Shown here: piece by piece, positions 9,208-17,428 of the stretch
Numbering within the stretch: position 1 is the stretch's first letter
How the letters are laid out: every line of letters begins with the position of its first letter
DNA from: CAZHDI01 sp964531285
GTDB lineage: Bacteria; Pseudomonadota; Alphaproteobacteria; JAJFIK01
Direction: 5' to 3'
NCBI GenBank assembly: GCA_964531285.1
Contig: CAZHDI010000003.1
Span: 18,692-82,691, forward strand
DNA: 64,000 nucleotides
Notes under the pieces: model-generated
The model's database searches: none
The model's input: only the letters and a program-made list of their open reading frames with translations
Told to the model about the DNA's origin: nothing
Made by a program: the position numbers and the translations under genes

Positions 9208-9295
9208 GGGCCAATCCCTCACATAGGCTGATCGATCGCGGGTCCGGGGTCACTGTCCCCCGGATGCCCGCGCCAGGGCAAGACGGCGCTCCGCC

Positions 9296-9395
9296 NNNNN
9301 NNNNNNNNNNNNNNNNNNNNNNNNNNNNNNNNNNNNNNNNNNNNNNNNNNNNNNNNNNNNNNNNNNNNNNNNNNNNNNNNNNNNNNNNNNNNNNN
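9296..9395. other. Assembly gap (100 N)
   Basis: A run of exactly 100 N, so its true length is unknown. It removes the 3' part of the small lipoprotein gene on the minus strand. The flanks show no obvious shared sequence, unlike the gap at 60518. Confidence 0.99.
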
Positions 9396-9521
9396 ATCGA
9401 TCCGGCCGCCGGTCTGGCCCTTGCGCTCGGGATACAGGATCGTCCCGCAAGCGGCGACATGGCAGCCGAGCACCGCGATCAGCGCGGCGGCTGTAAGATT
9501 TCTCAGAGGGCGGAGGGACAT
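9396..9521 (-). CDS. Small outer-membrane lipoprotein, 3' end lost in gap
   Basis: Start 9521 has AAGGAA 7 bases upstream. The 42 visible residues are a lipoprotein signal with a lipobox near VAACG, followed by TILYPERKGQ..GRID. That block is characteristic of a family of short, uncharacterised proteobacterial lipoproteins which, as I recall, continue with a hydrophobic helix and end within about 30-40 more residues. The remainder falls into the N gap, and the sequence left of the gap does not look like the expected tail. Function unknown. Confidence 0.6.
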
Positions 9522-9945
9522 GGCGGGTTCCTTCTCACACATATCAAGCGGGTGGGGCATCGAACGCGGGGCGGGGATCGCGTGGTGGCCCATGGGCCTG
9601 ACCCAAGGCCAGCCCAAACAATCCAAACAATGATGCACTGCACCCGCATCTTATCCACAGATCGAAAGATGAGCATGCCCCATGATTTGGATTTTCCTTT
9701 GACCCATCGGGTGTAAGTCTTACCGGACGGTCATCTCTGCCTTGACGCTCTCAGATGCGCTGGATACCCTGAATTCCTATCGGGTGGGGTTGCAGCGGTG
9801 TTGCGGGATTCGGCTTTCGCGATGGTCTCACGTGCTGCTAGTGCATGTCGTGTTCGCGTATGTGTGTCGGGTCTTCGTCTCTGCCCGTCGGCCGTCTCGG
9901 CCGGACGGATCATGACTCAGTAGAGGCGGGGCTGACGTGAGTCTC
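9522..9945. other. Intergenic region between lipoprotein and cold-shock gene
   Basis: Divergent spacer of about 420 bases with lower G+C than its surroundings. It holds a perfect single DnaA-box consensus TTATCCACA (9651-9659), a possible promoter for the cold-shock gene (9742-9770) and, if that promoter is right, a leader of about 165 bases. Long leaders are common for cold-shock mRNAs. No other gene is supported. Confidence 0.4.
9742..9770 (+). promoter_or_regulatory. Possible sigma-70 promoter of the cold-shock gene
   Basis: TTGACG (9742-9747) and TACCCT (9765-9770) are 17 bases apart. The -35 is good and the -10 weak. It would give a long leader to the start codon near 9937-9946. Confidence 0.35.
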
Positions 9946-10518
9946 ATGACGACGGAAAGCGGTGCGGCAGCAGCCGCGGGTGTGACGGACCAGGGCCTCG
10001 AACAGGGGCAGGTTGACCACGGCGTCGAGGTCACCGGAACCGTCAAATGGTTCGATGCGGTCAAAGGGTACGGGTTCATCGTCCCCGCCGACGGATCGGC
10101 CGACATTCTTCTCCATCTGTCCTGTCTCAAACAATCCGGGTACGACGGAGCCCAGGAGGGCGCGCGGATTGTCTGCGAAGCGGTGCAGCGCGCCAAGGGC
10201 ATGCAGGCCCTCAGGGTCATGGACATGGACGCCTCGACCGCCGTCGCCCCCGCAGGCGGGCGGTCCGCCCAGCGCCCGGCCATGACACCGGTGGCCGGGG
10301 TCGGCGCGTTCGAGGATGTCACCGTCAAATGGTTCAACCGCGCCAAGGGCTACGGCTTCGTGTCGCGCGGCGAAGGCACGCCGGACATTTTCGTGCATAT
10401 GGAAACCCTGCGCCGCTGCGCCATGCGGGAGTTGCGCCAGGGGCAGATTGTCAGCGTGCGGTTCGGCAACGGACCGAAGGGGCTCATGGTCGCCGAGATC
10501 AAAGACGGCGAGGCATGA
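9937..10518 (+). CDS. Double cold-shock-domain protein (CspA family)
   Basis: RNA/ssDNA-binding protein with two cold-shock domains, a layout common in Alphaproteobacteria. Domain 1 (about residues 30-95) has the RNP1-like KGYGFIVP, but its RNP2 is altered to DILLHLS. Domain 2 (about 125-190) has both motifs intact (KGYGFVSR, DIFVHM). A linker rich in Ala and Pro separates them. The start could be GTG 9937, with GGGG 5 bases upstream, or ATG 9946. Its stop overlaps the ATG of the thioesterase gene by 4 bases, so the two are translated together. It likely acts as an RNA chaperone in cold or stationary phase. Confidence 0.9.
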   Translation: MSLMTTESGAAAAAGVTDQGLEQGQVDHGVEVTGTVKWFDAVKGYGFIVPADGSADILLHLSCLKQSGYDGAQEGARIVCEAVQRAKGMQALRVMDMDASTAVAPAGGRSAQRPAMTPVAGVGAFEDVTVKWFNRAKGYGFVSRGEGTPDIFVHMETLRRCAMRELRQGQIVSVRFGNGPKGLMVAEIKDGEA

Positions 10519-10931
10519 TCGAGCCGGCCGCGCCGCCGCCGGGCTTTCAGGCGAGCACCGGGCGCGGCCCGTTCAGCAGCCATAACGGCCCATTTTTTCA
10601 TAAGATCGACGGCGACAGCTTTTATCACGGCTTCTGGGCGCTGGAGCGCCATTGCAACGGCCTTGGCATCGTTCATGGCGGGCTCTTGATGGCGTTCATG
10701 GACGGGCTTCTGGGCGCGGCGGTCTGGCGCGGCACCGGCGGGCGCGCGGTCACCTTGCGCATGACCAGCGATTTTCTGTCCATGGCCCGGCCCGGCGAAT
10801 GGGTCGAGGGCACGGCCCGTTGCACCGACCATGACGACACGGTCGCCTATGTGGCGGGCTGCGTGTATGTGGGCGAGCGCCGGGTGCTCACCGCCAATGC
10901 TCTGTTCAAGATGATGCGGGCAAAGGGCTGA
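10515..10931 (+). CDS. PaaI-type hotdog-fold thioesterase
   Basis: A protein of 138 residues with a single hotdog domain. The segment IVHGGLLMAFMDGLLGAA carries the HGG motif and following helix of the PaaI/YbgC-like acyl-CoA thioesterase group, and VTLRMTSDFLSMARPGEWVEG is the usual next strand pair. It probably hydrolyses an acyl- or aryl-CoA in the cytoplasm. The start ATG overlaps the stop of the cold-shock gene (ATGA), with a weak ribosome site inside that gene. The substrate cannot be read from the sequence. Confidence 0.85.
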   Translation: MIEPAAPPPGFQASTGRGPFSSHNGPFFHKIDGDSFYHGFWALERHCNGLGIVHGGLLMAFMDGLLGAAVWRGTGGRAVTLRMTSDFLSMARPGEWVEGTARCTDHDDTVAYVAGCVYVGERRVLTANALFKMMRAKG

Positions 10932-11009
10932 GATCCGGACGGCCGGTCGCGCGGTGCTTGCGGGCCGCCCCGCTTCGGTCTAGAGATCGGTGCGCATCTC
11001 AGCGCCTGT

Positions 11010-11086
11010 CGGGGCGTAGCGCAGCCTGGTAGCGCATCTGCTTTGGGAGCAGAGGGTCGCGTGTTCGAATCACGCCGCCCCGACCA
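11010..11086 (+). tRNA. tRNA-Pro (anticodon TGG)
   Basis: A 77-base cloverleaf: acceptor CGGGGCG pairs with CGCCCCG, the anticodon arm is TCTGC-TTTGGGA-GCAGA with TGG in the loop, the T loop is TTCGAAT, and CCA is encoded. Confidence 0.97.
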
Positions 11087-11197
11087 AATTCCCCTTTTGT
11101 CTCCGCTTAAGGCCACGGTGCGCGACGATGGACGCCGCGCCGCCTTGACCTTGCCCCCGATCCGGCCTTCTTAAGCGCCTCGGTATGGAGGCGAGAC

Positions 11198-12481
11198 ATG
11201 AGCGATGCGGGACCGGGCGCGCTGGCGGGCGTGCGGGTGTTGGATTTGAGCCGGGTGCTGGCCGGCCCGTGGGCGACCCAGCTTTTGAGCGATCTCGGCG
11301 CCGAGGTCATCAAGGTTGAGGACCCGCGCCTTGGCGACGGCACGCGCGCCTGGGGGCCGCCCTTTATCGACGGCACCCGCCCAGATGAGGGGCATACGGC
11401 CTATTTCCATGCCGCCAACCGCAACAAGCGCTGCATCGCGGTCGATTTTGCGCGGCCCGAAGGCGCGCTTCTGATCCGCGCGCTGGCCCGTCAAAGTCAC
11501 ATCCTGATCGAGAATTTCAAGACCGGCGGTCTGGCGCGCTACGGCCTCGATTACGACAGCCTGCGCGCGGACAATCCGGCGCTGGTCTATTGCTCGATCA
11601 CCGGCTTTGGGCACACGAGCCCCGATGCCCATCGTCCGGGCTATGACTATCTCATGCAGGCCATGGGCGGGTTCATGAGCATCACCGGCCAGCCCGACGG
11701 CGCGCCGGGCGCCGAGCCCATGCGTGCCGGGGTCGCGGTCGCGGACCTGTTTACCGGCATGTATGCCAGCACGGCGATGCTCGCCGCCCTGCGCCATGCC
11801 GAACGCAGTGGCGAGGGCCAGCATATCGATCTGGCGCTGCTCGACTGTCAGACCGCGGTCCTGGCCAATCAGGCGATGAATTATCTGGTATCCGGCACCG
11901 CGCCGGGACGGGTCGGCAACTGCCATCCCAATGTTGTGCCGTATCAGGTGTTCGAGACCGCCGACGGTCATATCGTGCTGGCGATCGGGGCGGACGGACA
12001 ATTCCGGGCCTTTTGCGCGGGCGTCGGTCTGCCCGAGCTGGCCGAGGACCGGCGATTTGCGACCAACACCGCGCGCATTGAAAACCGCGAGACCCTGATC
12101 GGCCTTATCGGGCCGCTGTTCCGCAGCCGGACGAATGCCGACTGGTTCGCGCTGCTCGAGGCCGCCGGCGTGCCCTATGGGCCGATCCGCACCATTGATG
12201 ACGTCTTCGATCAGCCGCAGATCGCCGCGCGGGACATGCTCGTGACCCTTGAGGGGCCGAACGGGGTCAAACAGCGGTATCCGGGCAATCCGATCAAAAT
12301 GTCCGTCACGCCGCCGCGCTATACGCGCGCACCGCAAGGGATCGGGCAAAGCACGGACGATGTCTTGAGCGAGTATCTGGGCCTGAGTGCGGAGGACATC
12401 GGCGCGCTGGCCCGCCAGGGGATTATCGGGCGTCCCGAAACCAGTGCGGCTCCGGCGTCAGACCGACGGGCGCGTCCTTGA
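11198..12481 (+). CDS. Class III CoA-transferase (CaiB/BaiF family)
   Basis: Predicted formyl-CoA/carnitine-type CoA-transferase of 427 residues. The N-terminus has the family opening GVRVLDLSRVLAGPWATQLL.DLGAEVIKVE. A NRNKR...D loop, ENFKTGGLARYGLDY, and GYDYLMQAMGG, whose Asp is the conserved acyl-carrying residue, follow. The ribosome site GGAGG lies upstream of ATG 11198. CoA is passed between carboxylic acids, but the substrate pair cannot be told from sequence and the neighbours do not help. The 3' end overlaps the convergent gene at 12458 by 24 bases. Confidence 0.92.
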   Translation: MSDAGPGALAGVRVLDLSRVLAGPWATQLLSDLGAEVIKVEDPRLGDGTRAWGPPFIDGTRPDEGHTAYFHAANRNKRCIAVDFARPEGALLIRALARQSHILIENFKTGGLARYGLDYDSLRADNPALVYCSITGFGHTSPDAHRPGYDYLMQAMGGFMSITGQPDGAPGAEPMRAGVAVADLFTGMYASTAMLAALRHAERSGEGQHIDLALLDCQTAVLANQAMNYLVSGTAPGRVGNCHPNVVPYQVFETADGHIVLAIGADGQFRAFCAGVGLPELAEDRRFATNTARIENRETLIGLIGPLFRSRTNADWFALLEAAGVPYGPIRTIDDVFDQPQIAARDMLVTLEGPNGVKQRYPGNPIKMSVTPPRYTRAPQGIGQSTDDVLSEYLGLSAEDIGALARQGIIGRPETSAAPASDRRARP

Positions 12482-13297
12482 GTCAAAGCCGAGAAAGGTC
12501 AGCAGCACGCTGAGCATGTCGGTTTGGGCCAGGAGCGCGCCATGCTCGGCCTCAACATTGTAATAAGGCTGGTCTTGCAGCGCCGCATGGTTCGACAGGG
12601 AATAATCCCTGTTGGTGTCCACGGTTTCATAGACGAAATTGATGCGCAGGCGTTCCAGATGCGCGCGCAGGGTTCCGGCCAGCGCGTTCTGCTCCAGGGG
12701 CGCCGTGCCGGCCATCCAGACCAGATTGTCCTCGTCGCTGCCGTGATCGAAGCTGCGGATCGCCGTGCCCGACAGCCAGCGCAGGACCGAGATCACCCCG
12801 CGTTCGGCGCCGTGTCCGTCCTTGTTGTTATGAAGCGCAATGACCGGCTCGCCGGGAGCATTCAAGGCATCGACCCAGGCGGTGAAGGGGGCATAACCGT
12901 CACGGCCGAACACGCGGTTGGGATCGACGCCGTCATGGCGCCGCCGCTCGCCGCTTTCCAAGGCGATCAGCGTACCGCCGAATTGGGCGATGGCCCGGAT
13001 GCCGGCATCGAAGGCCGCATCTTCATTGTCATGGAGCACCAGGAGCATCGGTCCGGGCGAGGGTGCGGTGACGGTCTGCACCGGTGCGCAGGCGGCGGAT
13101 GTCCACGGCACGCAGGCGGTCTCCACCGCAAGACCGGCAGCCAGGATCGCGTCTTCGTTGCGCGGCAGATCGGCATCGGCGCGGGGCGCTGGGTCCTGTA
13201 GCATCGCGAAGGCATCGCGCGGATCGATGGGGGCCCCGCTGAACCAACTCAGAACGAGGCCGATCAGGGCGGCAATGACGGCGGCGCCGGGCAGCAT
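12458..13297 (-). CDS. Exported or membrane-anchored protein with M14-carboxypeptidase-like motifs
   Basis: A start at 13297 is fixed by GAGGAGG 6 bases upstream, giving 279 residues; the longer open frame upstream is not coding-like. A hydrophobic N-terminal segment (residues 5-20) is a signal or anchor. I see H89-x-x-E92 (VLHDNE), D-x-N-R at 125-128 (DPNRVFG), H155 (VIALHNN) and E249 (NVEAEHG). This order and type of residues match the zinc ligands, arginine site and catalytic Glu of M14 metallocarboxypeptidases. A role in trimming peptides or cell-wall fragments outside the cytoplasm is inferred; overall similarity to known M14 enzymes could not be tested. Confidence 0.6.
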   Translation of the reverse strand: MLPGAAVIAALIGLVLSWFSGAPIDPRDAFAMLQDPAPRADADLPRNEDAILAAGLAVETACVPWTSAACAPVQTVTAPSPGPMLLVLHDNEDAAFDAGIRAIAQFGGTLIALESGERRRHDGVDPNRVFGRDGYAPFTAWVDALNAPGEPVIALHNNKDGHGAERGVISVLRWLSGTAIRSFDHGSDEDNLVWMAGTAPLEQNALAGTLRAHLERLRINFVYETVDTNRDYSLSNHAALQDQPYYNVEAEHGALLAQTDMLSVLLTFLGFDSRTRPSV

Positions 13298-13442
13298 CAA
13301 AAACCTCCTCGGGCGGGCAAGCGGCTGCGGGCATACGGCGCTGATGCGGTCATGACGGCCCCCGTTCTTTCGGTTCGCCGCCAGTGTAGCGCGGGCGGGT
13401 GCGGGTGGCGATACCCGTGAAAGGCGAGGCGGCCGGCCCGCG

Positions 13443-15422
13443 TCATTCCGGCAGTTCCAGCGTCTTCGTGCGATAGACGAAACGCCAGACGGAGACCTCG
13501 TCGACCATGATCTGCGCCGCAAGACCCGTGGTGAGCGTGACGGCGGCAAAGTCCTGGCGCTCGATGGCGCGCGCGAGCCGCCGCTCGATGGCACGCAGCT
13601 GGCGGGCCATGGCATCGGACCGGTCCGCCCCCTCGCGGTATTCGGCATGGGCCCGGATCGCCCGGGCGGCGGCGGCGAAGGCCGGAAAGGTTGCGCCCAG
13701 AAAAGCGATGGTCTCGCGCGGCAACAGGCGTCCGGCGCTTCCCGGCGTCTCGGCGACCAGGGCAGTCCAGATCGCGCCCATCTCGTTGCCGCCAAGGGCA
13801 TATTCCTGCACGGCGAAGGCCAGTGCCGCGAGCAGGGTCAGGCCGAACAGCACAGCGCCCGTGGCTTCCAGCGACAGATAAAGCCGCCGGGCGCGCCGGT
13901 GGGCCTTGTCGTGATAGGCGATCTGCGGCGCGATATCGGTCCGCAGCACGACACGGCCGAGCCGCGCGGGCATGTCCCCGGTCATGGCGAGATCCGGCAG
14001 TGAAAGTTCGCGTACGGTCGCGCGGTAATACCAGGTGACCCAGGACGGCCCGGCATGAAAGTCAAAGCCCAGCGGCAGGGCGGTGGCGTCCCGGGCCCCG
14101 CCGCCGGTCAGGCTCAAGGTGCGCAGATGCCGGAGAAGTTCAGCCAGATGACGGTAATCGAGGAACCGGTCGTGCCAGGCCTCCAAGCGACCGCGGGTCG
14201 CGACCGCCAGAATGATCACGATGATGATCAATTCGGCGCCGATGAAGACCGGCTTCAAGCCGAGCCAATTGACCAGCGACAGAACCGAGCACAGCACGGC
14301 CAGCGCCGCGAGCACATAGAGCACCATAAAGCCGGACGTATAAAGTTCGGCATAATAGGTCGCCAGGTTGTCGGCCCAGGTGAACCGGCGCTTCAATGCC
14401 GTGTCGACGCCGCCCGGACTGGTCAAGGCCTCGTCCTTGAGGGCGCGCTCATAGGGGTCCCAATCCTCCGCCGCCGCCGTGTCATAGGCCGGGAGCACCG
14501 GGCGGATGGTCTTGGTCCGGTCGGCCAGCAGCTTGATGAGAAGCTGATTGAGAAGCCAGGGAAACAACAGCCGGTGACGGCGCTCTTTAAGGAACCGGTT
14601 GAGCCGGCGTGCGGCGGTATCCCGGCGCTTCGGCGTGGGTGCGGCGCCTGTGTCCGGCTCGTCACTACCGGCGCTCGACGGCGGGGCGGTCAGAAGGCGT
14701 ACGCATCGGGCGATGGCCTCGGCCGTCGCGGTCCGGGCGAATGTGGCGGGCGTGCCCATGGCCGCATCGTCCGGGTCCAGAGGACCGATGATCCGCAAGC
14801 GGCCGGTCGCGCTTTCGATCCAGAGAACCGGAATGCCGGTGCGCACGGCTTCGGTCACGATGTCAGCCGTGCCGCCCGGCCCGGCCGCGGGATTTCCGTC
14901 CCAGACCGCGATCAGCAGATCGCTGTGGCGCAGCATCACATGACCGGCCTGAAGATAGGCGTGCGCGGCCCCGCGGCCTGGAGCGGTTTTGCCGTCGAGT
15001 TCGAAGACCGCGCCGGCTTGGGCGAGCAGAGTATCGAACCCGGCTTGGGCGGCTTGGGTGGAAAAATCGCGGCGATAATCGTCGCGCGGAAACGGCAGGA
15101 CCGCCTCGAACGCCAAACCCAGCGCACAGCCTTCCTCGATGACGATCCGGTCGGCGCCTTCCGCCAGGGAGGACAGAAGTTTGAGGCGCGGCGGACCGGC
15201 GGTGTCGAACTGTCCGGGCGCGGCCGCGGCGACCGTGCCCATGGCCGTGCCGAGCCTGCCCAGAAGGTCTTTAATCGTGGTCCGGACCGCATCGGGCGCA
15301 ACCGCGATCCGCTGGTCGCGATGACCGGTCACGCCGACCCGAAGCGCAAGGCGCGGCTTGGGCGGATGATCGCCAAGGGCAGGGCGGCGGGGCATCTCGC
15401 CAGGCTCCGGACCGCCGGTCAA
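13443..15422 (-). CDS. SLOG-like nucleotide-binding protein with four membrane segments
   Basis: A 659-residue protein of unknown function. Residues 27-205 form a Rossmann-like domain with GHRD (33-36), SLAEGADR (85-92), VWDG (173-176) and GGTAD (183-187), the pattern of SLOG/LOG-type domains that bind nucleotide-derived ligands. Hydrophobic helices follow at about 363-386, 392-410, 517-541 and 568-590. Between and after them are DYRHLAELLRHLR (422-434) and DRSDAMARQLRAIE, reminiscent of SLATT/DUF4231 two-helix modules. Burroughs and colleagues proposed SLOG and SLATT proteins as sensor and membrane effector of nucleotide-dependent conflict systems. Here the ATG overlaps the peroxidase stop (ATGA), so the two proteins are made together. 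Confidence 0.6.
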   Translation of the reverse strand: MTGGPEPGEMPRRPALGDHPPKPRLALRVGVTGHRDQRIAVAPDAVRTTIKDLLGRLGTAMGTVAAAAPGQFDTAGPPRLKLLSSLAEGADRIVIEEGCALGLAFEAVLPFPRDDYRRDFSTQAAQAGFDTLLAQAGAVFELDGKTAPGRGAAHAYLQAGHVMLRHSDLLIAVWDGNPAAGPGGTADIVTEAVRTGIPVLWIESATGRLRIIGPLDPDDAAMGTPATFARTATAEAIARCVRLLTAPPSSAGSDEPDTGAAPTPKRRDTAARRLNRFLKERRHRLLFPWLLNQLLIKLLADRTKTIRPVLPAYDTAAAEDWDPYERALKDEALTSPGGVDTALKRRFTWADNLATYYAELYTSGFMVLYVLAALAVLCSVLSLVNWLGLKPVFIGAELIIIVIILAVATRGRLEAWHDRFLDYRHLAELLRHLRTLSLTGGGARDATALPLGFDFHAGPSWVTWYYRATVRELSLPDLAMTGDMPARLGRVVLRTDIAPQIAYHDKAHRRARRLYLSLEATGAVLFGLTLLAALAFAVQEYALGGNEMGAIWTALVAETPGSAGRLLPRETIAFLGATFPAFAAAARAIRAHAEYREGADRSDAMARQLRAIERRLARAIERQDFAAVTLTTGLAAQIMVDEVSVWRFVYRTKTLELPE

Positions 15423-17317
15423 AGCACGAAGAGATCGTTGAGATCGGAAAAATCATCCAGGCTCAGACCGGTCAGCAGAATGGTCAGCCTGGCCTCCGCC
15501 TGGGCGTCCTGAATCTGGACCGCGAGCGGTCCACCGCCGCCGGGCGCGAGATCTGCGATGATGGTCATATCCCCGTCGTCAAGGCCGGTAATCTCGATGC
15601 GGTCGATCCCCGGTTCGAAATCCGAAATGAGATCGATCCCGCCGTCGCGCGCATCAAACATGAAGACATCGGCGCCCGCGCCGCCGTCCATGACATCGTT
15701 GCCCGCGCCGCCCTCGATCGCGTCATCGCCGGCCATGCCGTGCAGCAGATCGTTCCCGGCGCTGCCCATCATCAGTTCAGCGGCGGCGCTGCCAGCCATC
15801 GCGTCGGCATCGGTGGTGCCGCCCATGCGCTCATAGGTCTTGAGGGCATGGTCCTGCATGGTCTTGACGCCGGTCGTCCGCACAATGACATCCGAGAGTG
15901 TCGTGCTCCACAGGTCGTCGCGTTCTTCCTCGGTGAGGATCGCCTCGCTCCAGAACCGGTCACCGGCCCGCAGCCGTTCGAACTGATCCACCACGATGCG
16001 TGCGAACAATTCCCCCAGCATGCCGCCATCGACCGGATCCTCGGCCAGACCGCCGATCCACGCGTCGATGGCGTTGACGGTGCCATAGGTGGTGATCAGC
16101 TTTTGCTGGAGCACCGGATCGGAGGTGACGTCATCGAAGCTCTTGGCGCGGGTCAGGCCGACGGCCTCGCGCAGATCATTGTAAGCCGGAAGGCCGTGAT
16201 CGCGCCCGCGCTGAATGTTGAGGGACACAAGATCCAGCCCGCCGTCGCCCGGATCGCCGAACAGGAACGAGCGCACATCCTCGACGATCATCGTATCGAG
16301 GGCCTGAGCATGGCTGCCGGCGAGGCCGCGCAGAATGTCCTCCAGCGCATCCTCGCCCCTGAGAAGATCGGGCCGAAAGAAGGCATCGCGCAGACTCAAA
16401 GGACCATCCGCTGTCTGATCACCGGTCTCATCGATCCGCTCGATGGTGGTTGACAGCAGACTATGGCCGAGCCGGAATGCGGCGGTGGAGAACTCGATGG
16501 AAATGCTCGGATCCACATTGGGATTATACCCGGCATAGGCGGTCATGGTGCCCCGGCCGACGAGCAGCGGCAGAAATTCGTTATAGGTGATCGCCTGAAC
16601 GATGGCCTCGACCCGTGCCCGCGCCGCGCCGTAAAGCTCATCGGCACTCAGGCCCGGATGCTGTTTGGCGATCTCGGTGACCTGACGGTTATGCTCGCGT
16701 ACGAAGATCGTATGCAGCGCCGTGAGGGCGACATTCTCTCCGGCGCGGACATCCCCGGCCAGGAGCCCGTCGTCATCGTCCGGGTCCGGTGCATCGGGCA
16801 ACAGATTGTTGGCCCCGGTCTTGAGGAACCCGCCGTCCCCGCGCAGGGCCGCGGCGGTCTGGGCGTCGGACCCATAGACCATGGACGCATCGATAAACGC
16901 GGTGATCTCATTGGTGAAACTGAGCGTGCCGCCATCGGAGTCCATCGGCTCGGAGCGCATGAAGGGAATGACCGAGCCGGGCGGGAAGGCCGGATCGCCC
17001 GCCGGGGCAACGATTGGGATGAATTCGGTATGGCCTTCCGGGGTCAGCGTAATGTCGTGGTCGATGAACTGGCCCCAAACCCAGAACAGATTGCTCACGC
17101 CTTGCGGATTGGCGATATCGCCGGCGGTGCTCTGATCGGCGATGGCATTGGAGATGGCGCGGGGCGGGGCCGCGCCCGGTGTCATGGCGCCTAGGCCGTC
17201 GGAATAGCTCACCGGGCCCAGCCGCATCTGTTCGGTGCCTGCGGCCCCAAGATCGGTGAGAAACAGATGATTGCCGCGCCCGTCCGGGCTGCGCGTGGAA
17301 ATGGTCGGCTGGTCCAT
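15419..17317 (-). CDS. Animal-type haem peroxidase with C-terminal RTX repeats
   Basis: Secreted haem peroxidase of the peroxidase-cyclooxygenase (animal) superfamily, 632 residues. WGQFIDHD carries the distal His (H87), MVYGSD and LHTIFVREHNR follow, and FRLGHSLL carries the proximal His (H285). LNIQRGRDHGLPAYNDLR closes the haem domain. Residues about 515-560 hold RTX nonapeptide repeats (GGAGNDVMDGGAGADVF), and the tail ends in an acidic, hydrophobic block (DLFVL) typical of type I secretion signals. There is no N-terminal signal, as expected for type I export, but no exporter genes are in view. Start 17317 has GGAG upstream. It oxidises halides or organics with H2O2. Confidence 0.9.
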   Translation of the reverse strand: MDQPTISTRSPDGRGNHLFLTDLGAAGTEQMRLGPVSYSDGLGAMTPGAAPPRAISNAIADQSTAGDIANPQGVSNLFWVWGQFIDHDITLTPEGHTEFIPIVAPAGDPAFPPGSVIPFMRSEPMDSDGGTLSFTNEITAFIDASMVYGSDAQTAAALRGDGGFLKTGANNLLPDAPDPDDDDGLLAGDVRAGENVALTALHTIFVREHNRQVTEIAKQHPGLSADELYGAARARVEAIVQAITYNEFLPLLVGRGTMTAYAGYNPNVDPSISIEFSTAAFRLGHSLLSTTIERIDETGDQTADGPLSLRDAFFRPDLLRGEDALEDILRGLAGSHAQALDTMIVEDVRSFLFGDPGDGGLDLVSLNIQRGRDHGLPAYNDLREAVGLTRAKSFDDVTSDPVLQQKLITTYGTVNAIDAWIGGLAEDPVDGGMLGELFARIVVDQFERLRAGDRFWSEAILTEEERDDLWSTTLSDVIVRTTGVKTMQDHALKTYERMGGTTDADAMAGSAAAELMMGSAGNDLLHGMAGDDAIEGGAGNDVMDGGAGADVFMFDARDGGIDLISDFEPGIDRIEITGLDDGDMTIIADLAPGGGGPLAVQIQDAQAEARLTILLTGLSLDDFSDLNDLFVL

Positions 17318-17428
17318 GGTCCTCTCCCAGGCCCGCCGGATCGGCAGGCCACCCCTCCATGCTCATGTTTCGCTCAAGCGTCGCGCGGCGCCAAGAACAA
17401 ACTTGACCTCCGGCGAGGGCCAAAGGCG

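Noticed and set aside
9107..9638. Open frames running through the first N block
   Set aside because: The gap length is arbitrary, so continuity of frame across it means nothing. Only the lipoprotein start right of the gap is supported.
9651..9659. Replication origin
   Set aside because: One DnaA box only; no cluster of boxes, no A+T-rich unwinding element and no dnaA, dnaN or parAB genes nearby.
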